From Puccinia triticina (Eukaryota > Basidiomycota > Pucciniomycetes > Pucciniales > Pucciniaceae), in NCBI RefSeq assembly GCF_026914185.1, contig NC_070564.1:6324001-6388000 (forward strand): DNA of 64,000 bases, given 5' to 3'. The stretch's first letter is position 1; each line of letters opens with the position of its first letter. This document shows, piece after piece, positions 33,022 to 42,929 of this stretch. A program made the position numbers and the translations under genes. The notes under the pieces are model-generated. The model did not search any database. It worked only from the letters and a program-made list of their open reading frames with translations, and was not told the origin of the DNA.

Positions 33022-34983
33022 TCATAAAAAAGACGGGTCCTCCGCCCCCTCGGGCAACTCCAGAATGCGCCCGCAGTGAGTCAAGACTGCCTTTCGACCG
33101 TGCGCCGGAAATTCCCGCTCCCACCGACCCTTCTCGACCGGGCAGAGTGAGAACTCCATGTTCCTGCCCTCGGAATCGGGAAGGATGATCCTCTCCCCTG
33201 CGGTGGGGGAAAACAAAAGGGTTGCCTCGAAATCCATTAAGAAAGGCCGACCTAGGATAAAAGGACTCTCCTGGCGGGTAATCCAGAAGTGGCAGTTGCC
33301 CACAATGGTCTTTCCTACCCGGATCGGAACGTCCTCTGCGACTCCGATCAACTCGCAGGCCTGATTGTTGATGCCATATACCGCGGAGCTAAAATTGACC
33401 CGCGGTGTGAGATTGAAACGATTTGCCAGGCTGTCTGAGATGATATTGAGCTGCGAGCCTGAGTCAATCAACGGAGACGCCGTATTCTCGCCTGCTCCGA
33501 CCAAACACGCTAGATAACCTAATGGACAGGAGTATAGACAGGGGTCCGGCGAGGATTCTCTGAACTCGCGACCCTCCGCCAAAGTGCCCGAATGCACCTT
33601 CAACTCTTCTGGGCCTACCTCCACGCGACGCCGCGAGACCCATTTTTTAACGCCATCCGATACCGCTGGAGAGACTGAGCAGATTTCCGCTACTGTCGTC
33701 GTGAATGGAAGCTCAAAGATCTTCTTGACGAAACCCTCCACCGCGTCTGGGTGGTCCCGTGAGACGTCCCTTTCGAAGCGGACCTTCGGCTGCGCTCCCG
33801 CACCCTTAGGCGGTGTGATTGGCCTGACTGGAGAATCCTTCGGCGAAGAGGGCTGGGGATCGGGATCTTTCATAATCCGCTCGAAAAGTTCCTGCTCGTC
33901 CACTACATCAGGCTCCGTGGGACCGCTAGGGGCAGCTGCTGGCTTGCGAAGCGGCCGTTTAGCCTGGGATGGCGGAGCCAAAGGAGCTTTGTAAGGCCTT
34001 GACCCCTCATGTCTCTTCCTGCCTGCCGCTTCCGAGTCGTACCCACCCGAGAACGATTGAGATGAAACCGCAGGGGGGTACCATTGCTCCAAAGACCCAC
34101 AGCTGGCCTTAAACTCCACGGAGGCCGAATGAGATGTCGGACGAGGCCCGGGAGACTGAGCCCGAGAACTTGACGCCTGATTGGATGGAAAGGAGGCCAC
34201 TACGTGGCGGATTGGGCGAGTGCGATCGAAAGGAATGAGCGCCCCGTTGGGCAGGAAGAAGTTATTACCCTTCTTCTCGACTAGACCCGCCTCCTGATCC
34301 TTCTGTAGTTCGGCGCAGCGAAGGGTTCCGTGATTCTCTCGATGACAGTAATAACAAATCATCGGACCCCTTTCCGTCGACGAGCTTGTCTTCGCGCCTC
34401 CTTGCTTCATGAACTGCTCAAATTCTTTGAACATTTTAGTGAGGTCTTCCATTGATGTTTCCGGTTTGGGGGACGAAGAAGCGGCCGAGGGCCGCTGATC
34501 AGAGAGCATCTTCTTCATAGATTCGTTCGCCTCCTGAAAGGGAGCCACTACAGGAGCTGATGATCGCGTATCCTCAAAGGAGAGGGAGATCTGTCCCTTC
34601 ATGACAGTATCTACAGCGCTGCGGAGGGTTTTGAAGGATGAGAGCCTGGCGCGGTTATCGACTGTCACCACCAGCGTGTTATCCTTGATTAGTTCATCCC
34701 TAATGCGACCTTGAAAACCCGCTGAGAACGCCTGATAGAACTGCTTTTTCAGCTCTTCCTCGGATTTGACATGATTTTTCGAGACTAAATAGGCCTGAAT
34801 AGGGTCCCACGATTTGCGGAAGTCATGATAATCCGCTACAGAGGAGACACCGCCCTTCTTCGTCCATTTATCAACTAGGTTTGCAACGTTGCGCTCTGTA
34901 AAAACTGCCGTGTCCACGTCCGCCCAATAGGCGAGCATGGCTGCCTTCAGTTTGGACCAGTCGGGCGGCTTATGCCCCTCCAA
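33022..34983 (-). CDS. Ty3/gypsy gag and aspartic protease
   Basis: 653-codon frame. The N-terminal ~150 residues are helical gag (LKAAMLAYWADVDTAVFTER, FYQAFSAGFQGRIRDELI). A CCHC zinc knuckle, CYYCHRENHGTLRC, lies at about residue 210. After a Pro/Ser-rich linker comes the aspartic protease with SPLIDSGSQLNIIS and the flap-like ILGRPFLMDF. The frame is open a little upstream of the ATG (to a TGA near 35020, after an in-frame LFRAVLETLEGHKPPDW stretch), so the true start may be elsewhere. It is on the same strand as the pol at 28653-32018 and about 1 kb away. Confidence 0.85.
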   Translation of the reverse strand: MEGHKPPDWSKLKAAMLAYWADVDTAVFTERNVANLVDKWTKKGGVSSVADYHDFRKSWDPIQAYLVSKNHVKSEEELKKQFYQAFSAGFQGRIRDELIKDNTLVVTVDNRARLSSFKTLRSAVDTVMKGQISLSFEDTRSSAPVVAPFQEANESMKKMLSDQRPSAASSSPKPETSMEDLTKMFKEFEQFMKQGGAKTSSSTERGPMICYYCHRENHGTLRCAELQKDQEAGLVEKKGNNFFLPNGALIPFDRTRPIRHVVASFPSNQASSSRAQSPGPRPTSHSASVEFKASCGSLEQWYPPAVSSQSFSGGYDSEAAGRKRHEGSRPYKAPLAPPSQAKRPLRKPAAAPSGPTEPDVVDEQELFERIMKDPDPQPSSPKDSPVRPITPPKGAGAQPKVRFERDVSRDHPDAVEGFVKKIFELPFTTTVAEICSVSPAVSDGVKKWVSRRRVEVGPEELKVHSGTLAEGREFRESSPDPCLYSCPLGYLACLVGAGENTASPLIDSGSQLNIISDSLANRFNLTPRVNFSSAVYGINNQACELIGVAEDVPIRVGKTIVGNCHFWITRQESPFILGRPFLMDFEATLLFSPTAGERIILPDSEGRNMEFSLCPVEKGRWEREFPAHGRKAVLTHCGRILELPEGAEDPSFL

Positions 34984-35914
34984 AGTCTCGAGAACAGCTC
35001 GAAAGAGATCGATAATCGTGGAAATTCAGGAGGGGCAGTCTTGATAGAAGGAGAATAGGAGTATGGGCGACAATGATGAAACAATTTGGGGGTCGTGGAA
35101 CTGGAACCGTGTCGATGCAACCGTGCCGTTGTTGTTGTCAATTTGTGGGATTGGTCTTGAATGTGTCGTGTATTGAAGGCAATGTTGGTCCGGCATTGGT
35201 CAGGGACTTTTGTTGAACGGAGAACAGGGTCGGTAGCAGTAGAACAGATTAGGAAGGTGGGAACTGATGAATGAAGGGGAATGAAAAAAAAATCAGGGGT
35301 CTTGGGTCGCAGCGGGGGTACCGGTAGGGTCAATAGAAAAATCTTCAGTGCTGTCCGAGGGCCTGTGGGGGTGAGGACGCGTAAGCGTCGGCCAGCATGA
35401 AACTCATGAAGGCTTTGAGAAAAGTGGGGGGGGAAGGAGCAGTGGGAGGGTTCACGTACTCCGTGGTCCCGTTGTCGTCGGCAGGGAACCACTTGTCAAG
35501 GATAGACTCAACTTGGTTGTCAACCGCGTGTACGTCCATGAGATCGGACGTGTTGGTGGGTTCTTCCGGGAGTAGGTAAGAGTCCTCATCAGATTTTGGG
35601 GCCACCTCCTCCTCTGTCTTGATTGCATCGAGTGGGTCCTCATAGGCCAGAACAGTTGCTTCAAGCTGGCCGTCGATTGCAGAGATCAGGGAGACTTGGG
35701 AGTGTCTGAAGGCCGGGGCTTCATCCATGCCCGCTACCCCCGCTGGTTTGCCCGTTGGTCTGCCAGCGGTGGCAGGGCCAGTTTGCTTTTGATGCGGGCT
35801 CGACCAGGCTTGTGGGGCCACATAGTTGGCGGGCTTCGGGGGAACCTGGAATGCCGGCGGAATGTAGACTCTTGATTGATCTGGGGGGCCAGGGCACGCT
35901 CCAGCAGGGTTGCC

Positions 35915-36276
35915 TGTAAGCTCTCGACACAGAGAGCTTCACTGGGACAAGGACAAGGACGAGGAGCAAGAGACAAGGACGAGGGCGAGGGCGCGAGCAG
36001 TTCTAGAACCTCAGCTTGTATTGCAAATGGGGCAAAAGGAGCTAGCTTGGGGGAAGTCTCAGTACTTCCCGGCCATATACAACTTTGAGAAAGAAAGAAA
36101 GAAACGAGAACAGAAGTGGAGGAGAAAGGGGGTCACTCACCTAGCTCGGGGGAAGTCTCAGTACTTCCCTGCCGAGCTGGGAGAGGCGGGACTGGAGGGA
36201 CTATGTATGGTGCTCGGTGACGGTGCGTGATATCTCTGTGAACCTTCTTGTGAGTTCGCGAGGATCGCGGCTCACA
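35915..36276. mobile_element. hairpin-rich solo LTR, copy C (362 bp)
   Basis: Ends TGTAAGCTCTC...CGGCTCACA, flanked by the 5-bp duplication TTGCC (35910-35914, 36277-36281). Removing it restores the gag frame across CGN|PAGACPG. It carries a 5' hairpin (AAGCTCTC/GAGAGCTT), a duplicated inner hairpin (36042-36070 and 36141-36169) and a 3' hairpin (CGCGA/TCGCG within GTGAG...CTCAC). Related LTRs are at 37793-38662 and 63222-63549. Confidence 0.88.
36042..36140 (-). other. intron-like segment in LTR copy C (99 nt)
   Basis: On the minus strand it starts GTGAGTGACC at 36140, straight after a hairpin block ending CTAG, and ends CAAGCTAG at 36042. The last 29 bases repeat the block that precedes the donor (one mismatch). 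Splicing is predicted from sequence only. Confidence 0.45.
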
Positions 36277-37904
36277 TTGCCACAATGTTTCTTGCAGAAG
36301 TGGCATTTCCCTACAGAGTCGAGGTACGCATGCATCTTCCACAGGTACACATCCGGTTCGAGTCGATTTGAGCCAAGTGGAGTGGCGTTTGCTCCCGTGG
36401 CAACGGACCGATAGGAGGGCTGACGGGTCTTTAGGAGATCGGCATAGAACCCGTTTGTTCGGGTCTCAAAATCGCCGTAGTTGAACGGTTTTTGCTTCAG
36501 GAGTTGGAAGTCTTTGACCTTCACTCTGAGTGCGTGAGGTAGGCCGAGGACGACGAATTCGGCTATGGAGAAGTCGTCGAATATGATCATGTCGAAGTTG
36601 ATCAGGCTTTGGAGGGTACAAGCTCAATTGCTATACTCTTGAAAACTTTTGGTGTTTGACATCTCAAGGCGGACAATTGATTGGCGAACGTTGGCACGCC
36701 AGTCCTCTGGTAAGCAGAACCCAAAGAGCCGAGACTTAAATTCGTCCCAAGTCTTGCCTATAAATTTGGGCGACTTGCTTTCGTAGAATGCAAGTAGTAT
36801 GGTATCGTCAATGAGGGAGCCAAGTACCGGAATCTTGTCGTTGGAGTGTTTGACTCCTTTGGTTAAGAAGAAAATCGAGACGCTGCGCATCCAGGTCAAG
36901 AAGAGCTCTGCCTCTTGAATGGGGCCCTTGAAACGGGGTCCATCGGAGGTCCTGAACTTCGCGAGATCGATGCGATCATCTGCCGGAGCCGTAGAGGAGA
37001 CAGAAGCTTCTCTTTTTATCGAAGAAGACAGAATAGCCTTTTCCAAAGCTTTTGTTCGCTCCCGGTCGGAGCGGCGTTGTTCATCTGCCCTTGCTTGAGC
37101 CTGCTCCGCTTGTTGCTGTACACTCTGGAGTTGCAAGGCGGTAGTCTTCTGAATTGCCATCAAGGCTTCAAAGCACTCAGCCATCGACATCTCTTCGGCT
37201 TCCTGGGCCGGGGGGTTGGGGTCAGCCATTGAAGTGCGAGGGAAGGCTTGTGTCCTAGCGTCCAGTGTCGGGGATGGCGGTAAGGGAACCGAGATTGGGT
37301 TGGGGTTTGTGCGGAGGGCGTCTAATTGAGCACGTCGACGGGCTGCACGGAGGATTTCTTCTGAGTCTGCGGCCGGGAGGAGGGGCTTGTTAGCTCTCCT
37401 CGTGGTCATTAACCAATGACGAGCGCGTATACAATTGGTCGGCGGGAAGGAGAGGGGCAAGGGAACTGGTGCAAAACCACGTGGCGGGCGCGTATGAGTC
37501 CGAAGGGCAAGGGGCGAAGAAGACGAGGTCGAGGATCAGATATGAGTTCAAAGGGCTTCAGGTTACAAGGTCGAATATAAGAATGTACTGCGGATTGCGA
37601 GGTCAAAGGCAGAGGTCAAGGCTCCAAAGAGCGAGGGCGAAGGCGAGGACAGAAGGCGATAGCGAGGGCGAAGGCGAGGTCAGAGGGTACTGGAGCTGGA
37701 TGATGAACCAGAGAGTTGGCGAGGTCGGCGAGTACGTGCAAGCCGGTGATAAGATTACGATGGTCGGTTTGTTTGGAACAAGAAAAAAAAAGTGTGAGGG
37801 TCCGGTGGACCCTCACTGGGGAATGACTCGGAAAAGGGGGCTTGGGGACAAGGCGGTACGCCTGGAGTGTTTCTGGGTCCAAACTCTGGGGCGATTTGAT
37901 TGCA

Positions 37905-38002
37905 CTAGCCGGGAGAGAGGAGGAACTCTCTCGTTAGTCTAAATACAAGCCATCATGAAAAATAGGAAATAGAGTGAAGAGAAGAAATGTGATTGAGCTT
38001 AC
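37905..38002 (-). other. intron-like segment in LTR copy B (98 nt)
   Basis: Minus strand: GTAAGCTCA at 38002 follows a block ending CCGGCTAG; a TTTAGACTAAC branch point precedes a second copy of that block, which ends in CTAG at 37905. The same GTAAGCTCA start and TTTAGACTAAC occur in copy A (63328-63418). Confidence 0.45.
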
Positions 38003-38020
38003 CTAGCCGGGAGAGAGGAG

Positions 38021-38541
38021 CTAACTTAACTAAGTCCGAAGTTGGAGGCGCGAAGCGCCTCCACCGGAGGGACTTATGCGGTATCGGTGATTTAGGGCTG
38101 AGAGCAACGGCCAAAAACCAACTCCCCAACAAATGTTGCTATAGCTCCATAACCCCCGGTGTTTCCACCAAAGTTTTTGGATAATCTGAAAGCCATACAT
38201 CTTGGCTAATTTTTGATGCACTTTCATGTCACATTTCTACCTGCCCCACCTCTTAAAAAAAACATCAAAAACTCAGCTGTCTTAGCTGTCATGGGGTTTT
38301 CTCAATTCTACATTGACCACATTGTACGATTGGGCACCAGCAAGAGCCACCAGAAAAGGGTATGATATACCAAGCCTTCTGATGATTCTAAGTCTCAATG
38401 TAGAGGGTGATTACACAAAAACAGAACCACCCAGAGGCCCTGAATGTTGATGTACCTCTCAGGCCAAAATCACCTGTAAGGCTTAAGTCCCTCCCAGAGG
38501 GAGGCCGAAGGCCTCCCTCGGGAGGGACTTAGTTAAGTTAG
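38021..38541. mobile_element. Mutator-like non-autonomous element with 9-bp TSD
   Basis: Terminal inverted repeat CTAACTTAACTAAGTCC (17 bp, perfect). Flanked by AGAGAGGAG at 38012-38020 and 38542-38550. The uninterrupted target is visible at 37912-37926 in the other copy of the hairpin block, which proves the insertion. 521 bp, no open frame, with internal GGAGGCGCGAAGCGCCTCC-type hairpins near each end. The 9-bp duplication fits Mutator-like elements. Confidence 0.88.
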
Positions 38542-38743
38542 AGAGAGGAGGAACTCTCTGCCGGACGGAAGCGAGCAGCTCGGACTAAGTAATTCGATGC
38601 GCAGGGGTCACGTAATCCCGTGACCCTTTGTGTGGAGCCCCATTGATGAGGGGGGCTTCACAGCTGGACTATTTGGAATTGGGACGATGCTGGACTATTC
38701 GGAATTTGGATGCTGCTGGACTATTCAGAATTTGGATGATCAC

Positions 38744-38771
38744 TAGAGGCCAAGGCGGCTGCGCCGCTGCA
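38744..38771 (+). repeat. AGAGGCCAAGGCGGC end motif (copy)
   Basis: ACTAGAGGCCAAGGCGGC followed by TGCGCCGCTG. Three direct copies of a GCTGGACTATT(C/T)(G/A)GAATT unit precede it (about 38662-38735). Confidence 0.5.
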
Positions 38772-38960
38772 GGGTTTTAAGCTCTGAAGAACAAGCAGCA
38801 CCATATTCATTTGGAGTAAAATTTGAGTTGGGGTCCAGATGGAGGTGATATGAAGAGTAATCTTCAGTGAACATGAGGCAAATATTGATCATTTGGGGTT
38901 GTGATTGTGCCTTGGGCAATTCAGTCTTGTGATTGGTAACAAGTAAGCCATGCATTATGG

Positions 38961-39628
38961 CAACAATGGGTGACTACACTACCTGTAGCGGTAGTGTGAT
39001 GATAAAGTAGCAAATTTTAATGGGTCGCTACCGCTACTTTACACGTAATTTTTATGCACTACATTATTTGCAAATTTATTTAATACAGTTTAACTGCAAC
39101 TACGCTATCAGGGGCATGACCAGCGCCCAAAAGGGATGTTTCCCCCCCTGGATAGAGAATCTCTCTGTGGACCCGGGGTGGGTACCCACTTCACATCTGC
39201 CAGACAGTGCCGGTTGTGAAATCTTGTCTACCAGGCAAAGGTAATAAACTGGGTGATACCCGCCTGTACTCTGCTGGCACCCGCCTGTACTCCGCTGGCA
39301 ACCGCCAGTACTCCGCTGGCACCCGCCAGTACTCTGCTGGCACCCGCCAGTACTCTGCCGGTACCCGTGAGTGCACTGCCAGCACTAGCCAGGTGCTGGG
39401 TCCCCCTTTCGGCCTGAAAGCCATGGAAAATGAGTGGACCCGTTATCCAGGGCCAAAACACGCTACGCTACCGGATTTCTGGGGGAAAGAATTATCCCTG
39501 GCATTACGCCACGGCTCAAGATGTAAATTACCCACTACGGATAGCGGTAAAGTAGTGGGGCACTCATTTGTATAATTACACAACTGGAACACCCAGATAA
39601 TGTAGCGTAATGTAGCAACCCATTGTTG
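38961..39628. mobile_element. palindromic element with CAAC ends and 7-bp TSD (copy 4)
   Basis: Begins CAACAATGGGTGACTACAC and ends AGCAACCCATTGTTG. Flanked by ATTATGG at 38954-38960 and 39629-39635. 668 bp. Both ends contain TAGCG/GTAGTG-rich sequence; the centre holds a 21-bp minisatellite. Confidence 0.85.
39261..39372. repeat. 21-bp minisatellite inside the 38961 element
   Basis: CCCGCCTGTACTCTGCTGGC and variants repeat about five to six times with a 21-base period. Any frame through it gives a 7-residue repeat (for example TRQYSAG), but there is no sign that it is a gene. Confidence 0.8.
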
Positions 39629-39639
39629 ATTATGGATTT

Positions 39640-41386
39640 TCATCTGATCAAATGTAATCTAGTAGCTAGCAGATTAATCATTAACACATCCATTGGTGGC
39701 CAAGTCACACTCACATTTTGTGTAGGAAGGGAAAAGTACATATGACCTGAATGAATAATTGTTGCCTCTTGTATAAGGTTCTATGTGGCAAGGTAAATGA
39801 ATGGTTTGTAAGAGTATGCAAAGGTGATGTATGGAGGTTTGCCATAGAAGACTCATCAGTTGAATAGAATTGCTGTTGCAATTGTACCTTTATCAGAAAA
39901 TGTGCTACAGCTCCAACATAAGTGTGTCTTCATGTATCCACACCACACAAATTGAGCGGATAAAAACTTGATGAATCTTTGCTGCTCTAATTTATGTCCC
40001 ATCTTGCTCTGATGTGCGGCGGTGCTGTAGTTCCTAAGTTTCCATTCTGCATACAGGCTGTCCTTGTCCAAGCGGCTGCCCTCATAGATATTGCTCTTCT
40101 CCAACACGGTCGCCTGGGAATCGGGTGATGCATTCGGATTAGCGTGATTCAAAGAGCAAGAGAAACCTGATATTTGCATGAGTGTCGTACAAGACTTTGG
40201 ATGTCGGACAATTGGGATGGTTAAGGTCGGGATGCTAGACAAATGGAGATTGATTGGGCCCTGGAAAAATAATTGGCACAACATGATCTGGGAGAGAACG
40301 GGGCAAAGAAGAAAACATTGCAGGGCCAAAAAAACATGCATGTCAGGTTGCACATCTAGGGGTCTATCATTGGCCCTATTAGCGGTATGCCGCCACTGAC
40401 TGCCAGGCTTCAGCTCATCAGGGATGAGGCAAGTCTGCCCGGTTTTCCTGAACCGGAGCAAAACCTCCGTCGAGGAGGGCAGCATCTCTCGCCAGTCAAG
40501 CAGCCCGCCGAGACACTCAGGGGCCACTGGGGGCTCGTAGCTCCCATGCCTCCTCATCTTTGCTCCCAAAGGCCCGGTCGATGGCAGTGATTGCCTGAGC
40601 CAATCCTTCTTCCTTCTTTGGCTTCGTTGTTCCCTTGGTTGGACTCGACAGCAAGGAGGGAAAGGAGGAGTGCAGCTGCTCAACCAGCTTGAGCTCGGAG
40701 ACCTGGAGGCGGAGTTGCGGTTGCTTGGGGCAAGTGAGCGGGTGTCTGAGCCGGCGTAGGTTGAGGTGGGGCAGGATGACAAGACGCTGCGGTGGAGGTG
40801 GGAGGTGAGAATTGAGGAGGGGTGTTTGGAAGGCAGGGACAGCCAAGACAGTGGATTGAGCTCAATTCTGGGGACAAAGACGGGTTGCCGGCTATCATCC
40901 TGATTGCCGCTGCATTTGAATATGCCAAGGCAGTCAGCACCATCGTCCTACGGGTTGAAGCGCTCCGTGCGAGGTCAGTGTCTCGGCCCTGAAAAAACAG
41001 GCAGGCCTGCATCAGCGTTGTCTCTTTTGTTTGGATGAAGGGGCAGAGGTGGGGGCGGTACGCACCAGGTTTCGAGCTCAATCTGGCAGTTCAACACCTT
41101 CTTGGGAAGATAGTTGGCCAGTTGTTGGAACGTGGAGTGGGAGACAGTCGGCCGGCCAACAGCGTTGAAGTGATGGCGAGGGAGAGATTGCAGTGGAATC
41201 TACCTTCATCTTCAGGGCTGCATGGTTTGTAACTGGGGCAGTAGCGTGGCGGTGGCTTTTTGTTGTTGCATGGGATGCGGTGGAGCTGCTGTATTGATTT
41301 GGTAGGTGGGTATAAAAAGGAGGTCCTTGGGTTCAATAAATCCCCAGGGCGTCCTCTGCCGCTGTACTTCCAGCGTGCGGTTTGTC
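39640..41386 (-). other. coding-like minus-strand region, unresolved
   Basis: Several minus-strand frames have gene-like composition: about 41226-41030 (GRPTVSHSTFQQLANYLPKK), 40846-40517 (KPKKEEGLAQAITAIDRAFG) and a 308-codon frame 39856-40782. They overlap in different frames, so a spliced or decayed gene is likely, but I could not build a consistent model and recognise no domain. Confidence 0.3.
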
Positions 41387-41389
41387 CTC

Positions 41390-41765
41390 ACCCCCTCCGC
41401 TGTTGCACTTGCGCAGTTTGAGGGGTTAAAATTGTTGGCCCCCCTTTGCATAATGCCTCCAATGCGGCGTGCTGGGGGTCATCCTCTCACCATTTTTTAA
41501 CCCTGCTAGACAGGGATGGATGGTGGGCCACAGTGAATCAGCTTGCTGATGTTAGGTGGCTGGGTGCAGATCATTGTCCTTTTTTTGGCTGTTATAATAT
41601 TGTGGTTTTTTTTTGTTAATTTTGATATTTGTAGAGGAAAAACCCTAAGTTTATTTTTCTGGAAGTTGTAGAGGGGAAACCCTTGATTTTTTTTTTTGTG
41701 ATTTTTATGGGAAACCCTTGAATTTTTGTTTTGTGATTCAGAGGCTTTAATAAACTTGGATTGGT
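41390..41765. repeat. edge repeat shared with 61137-61535
   Basis: CCGCTGTTGCACTTGCGCAG then a G/C-rich stretch, then AACCCTTGAATTTTTGTTTT and TTTAATAAACTTGGATT, in the same order as at 61137-61535. It probably belongs to the mariner-type element whose transposase follows. Confidence 0.6.
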
Positions 41766-42921
41766 TTGGAACACCGTATCCACAGTGACGGTAGACTTTA
41801 TGGCACAGCTCCGCTGTCATGATTTCAGCGGCTACTTGGCGGATCTCCCATTCCAGGTCGTTGGCTTGGTTTAGAAGCTGCGTAGCCCTAAACTGTTGCT
41901 TGGTTCCAGCAAAACACAGTTCAATTGGGTTCAACTTTGGGCAGTAGGGTGGCAGAAAAAGGATTCATACCCCAGCAGCGTTGCACAGCTCTCTGAGGCG
42001 GTCACCGCGGTGGATCTTGGCGTTGTCTAGCACAATGACTGAGCACGCATCAGGGTATCTGTTCATTCAGGGGAGCTAGAAAAGATAGGCTGTCAGCTTG
42101 AAAAGGATGAGGATGAGGAACATGATGGACTCACCAAGCTGAACTCAAATGTTCAAATTTCTCACCAGTAAAGGTGCCAAGCATAGTGGTGAGGTCCAAA
42201 AGCCCATCAATTAAGATGGCTGGGAGTAGGCTGATCCAATCAGGGTTCTGGTTGACAAGAAACCTTGCCAAGGGGGTCCCTTTTTCGGACCTTGAAAAAG
42301 ATCAGAGAAGATCCTTTTCAACAAAAGAGCATTCATCTGGAAAACACCCAAGGGAAGAATTGCCAGCCAATATTGATGAAAAAGTAAAGATTAAGGGCTT
42401 ACCGGTGAATACCAAGAAATCTGCAGGGAAGAATTCCATGTGTTCAACGTACGCATACTTCACTGCAAGGGACTTGCGGATATTCTTTGTGTCTGGTTTC
42501 TTTAACATGATGAAAAGCTTCTCAACAAGGGCTCTGTTAATGCCTGTACTTCTTCAGCTGTCCAATTTCATGAAATTTAACATACATGTCAATTAAATAT
42601 GTGATGTGATTCAAAAAAAGTTAAAACTAGGTGGTGCCGAGCTCATTGGGGCGCCACCAGCCAAAGGCACCATCCTTTGGGCGCTCAGCTGGCGCCCCTG
42701 GACGCGCAACTTTTGAAAAGGTGGCGCCAACAACCCTACAGAAGACTCATACAATTTCTCTTGGATTTCATCCAGGAAGAGGCTGGGCTCAGTATGAACA
42801 AGCTCTATCATGAAGGCGCACTTGTCTTGGGTGAGTCCCGCAGGGCGACCACGTCTCTCGTAGTCAATTGGATCCTTGATGACGCATTGAGTTTCTTCAA
42901 AGAGGCGCTTCCATCAGCGGA
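41740..42921 (-). pseudogene. Tc1/mariner-type transposase (DDE_3), disrupted
   Basis: Pieces in order on the minus strand: helix-turn-helix region with YERRGRPAGLTQDKCAF and EPSLFLDEIQEKLYES; INRALVEKLFIMLKKPD; KYAYVEHMEFFPADFLVF; the first catalytic Asp in ILIDGLLDLTTMLGTF; the second in SVIVLDNAKIHRGDRL; the Glu in LPPYCPKLNPIELCF; and the C-terminal YRHCGYG. Several introns are implied. A TGA at 41965-41967 interrupts GV*ILFLPPY. The set of motifs is complete but the stop and frame breaks make it inactive. Confidence 0.8.
42618..42745. repeat. GC-rich palindrome in a transposase intron
   Basis: GGTGGTGCCGAGCTC and GGGGCGCCACC, then CAGCTGGCGCCCC and AAAAGGTGGCGCCAAC. Likely a tiny inserted element; no flanking duplication resolved. 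Confidence 0.4.
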
Positions 42922-42929
42922 ATGACTGG

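Larger units (their letters stand above)
35345..37460 (-). pseudogene. second Ty3/gypsy gag, broken by a solo LTR and a stop
   Basis: The gag frame starts near 37460; Retrotrans_gag-type features are PRFKGPIQEAELFLTWMRSV, GKTWDEFKSRLFGFCLPEDW and RQSIVRLEMS. An in-frame TGA at 36624-36626 interrupts EYSN*ACTLQSLINFD. The frame continues to a zinc-binding CHFCKKHCGN at about 36280, where a solo LTR (35915-36276) is inserted. Beyond it the frame resumes (GNPAGACPGPPDQSRVYIPP) and runs through a Pro-rich tail to the stop at 35345. No protease or RT follows before the next gypsy remnant. Confidence 0.8.
37793..38662. mobile_element. hairpin-rich LTR, copy B
   Basis: Starts TGTGAGGGTCCGGTGGACC, a perfect 10-bp-stem hairpin followed by CTCACTGGGG as in the other copies. 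The inner hairpin block is duplicated (37905-37932; 38003-38020 continuing at 38551). It ends near GGGGGGCTTCACA at 38662 with a 3' hairpin. No matching flanking duplication was found. A 521-bp Mutator-like element (38021-38541) sits in the second hairpin block. Confidence 0.65.

Noticed and set aside
34947..35492. 181-codon minus-strand frame upstream of gypsy gag
   Set aside because: Thr/Ser/Pro/His-rich and overlaps the frame that leads into gag; probably leader or LTR sequence.
39191..39461. Frames with VPAEYWR or TRLYSAG heptads as a repeat protein
   Set aside because: A 21-bp minisatellite gives periodic peptides in any frame, and it lies in the centre of a non-coding palindromic element.
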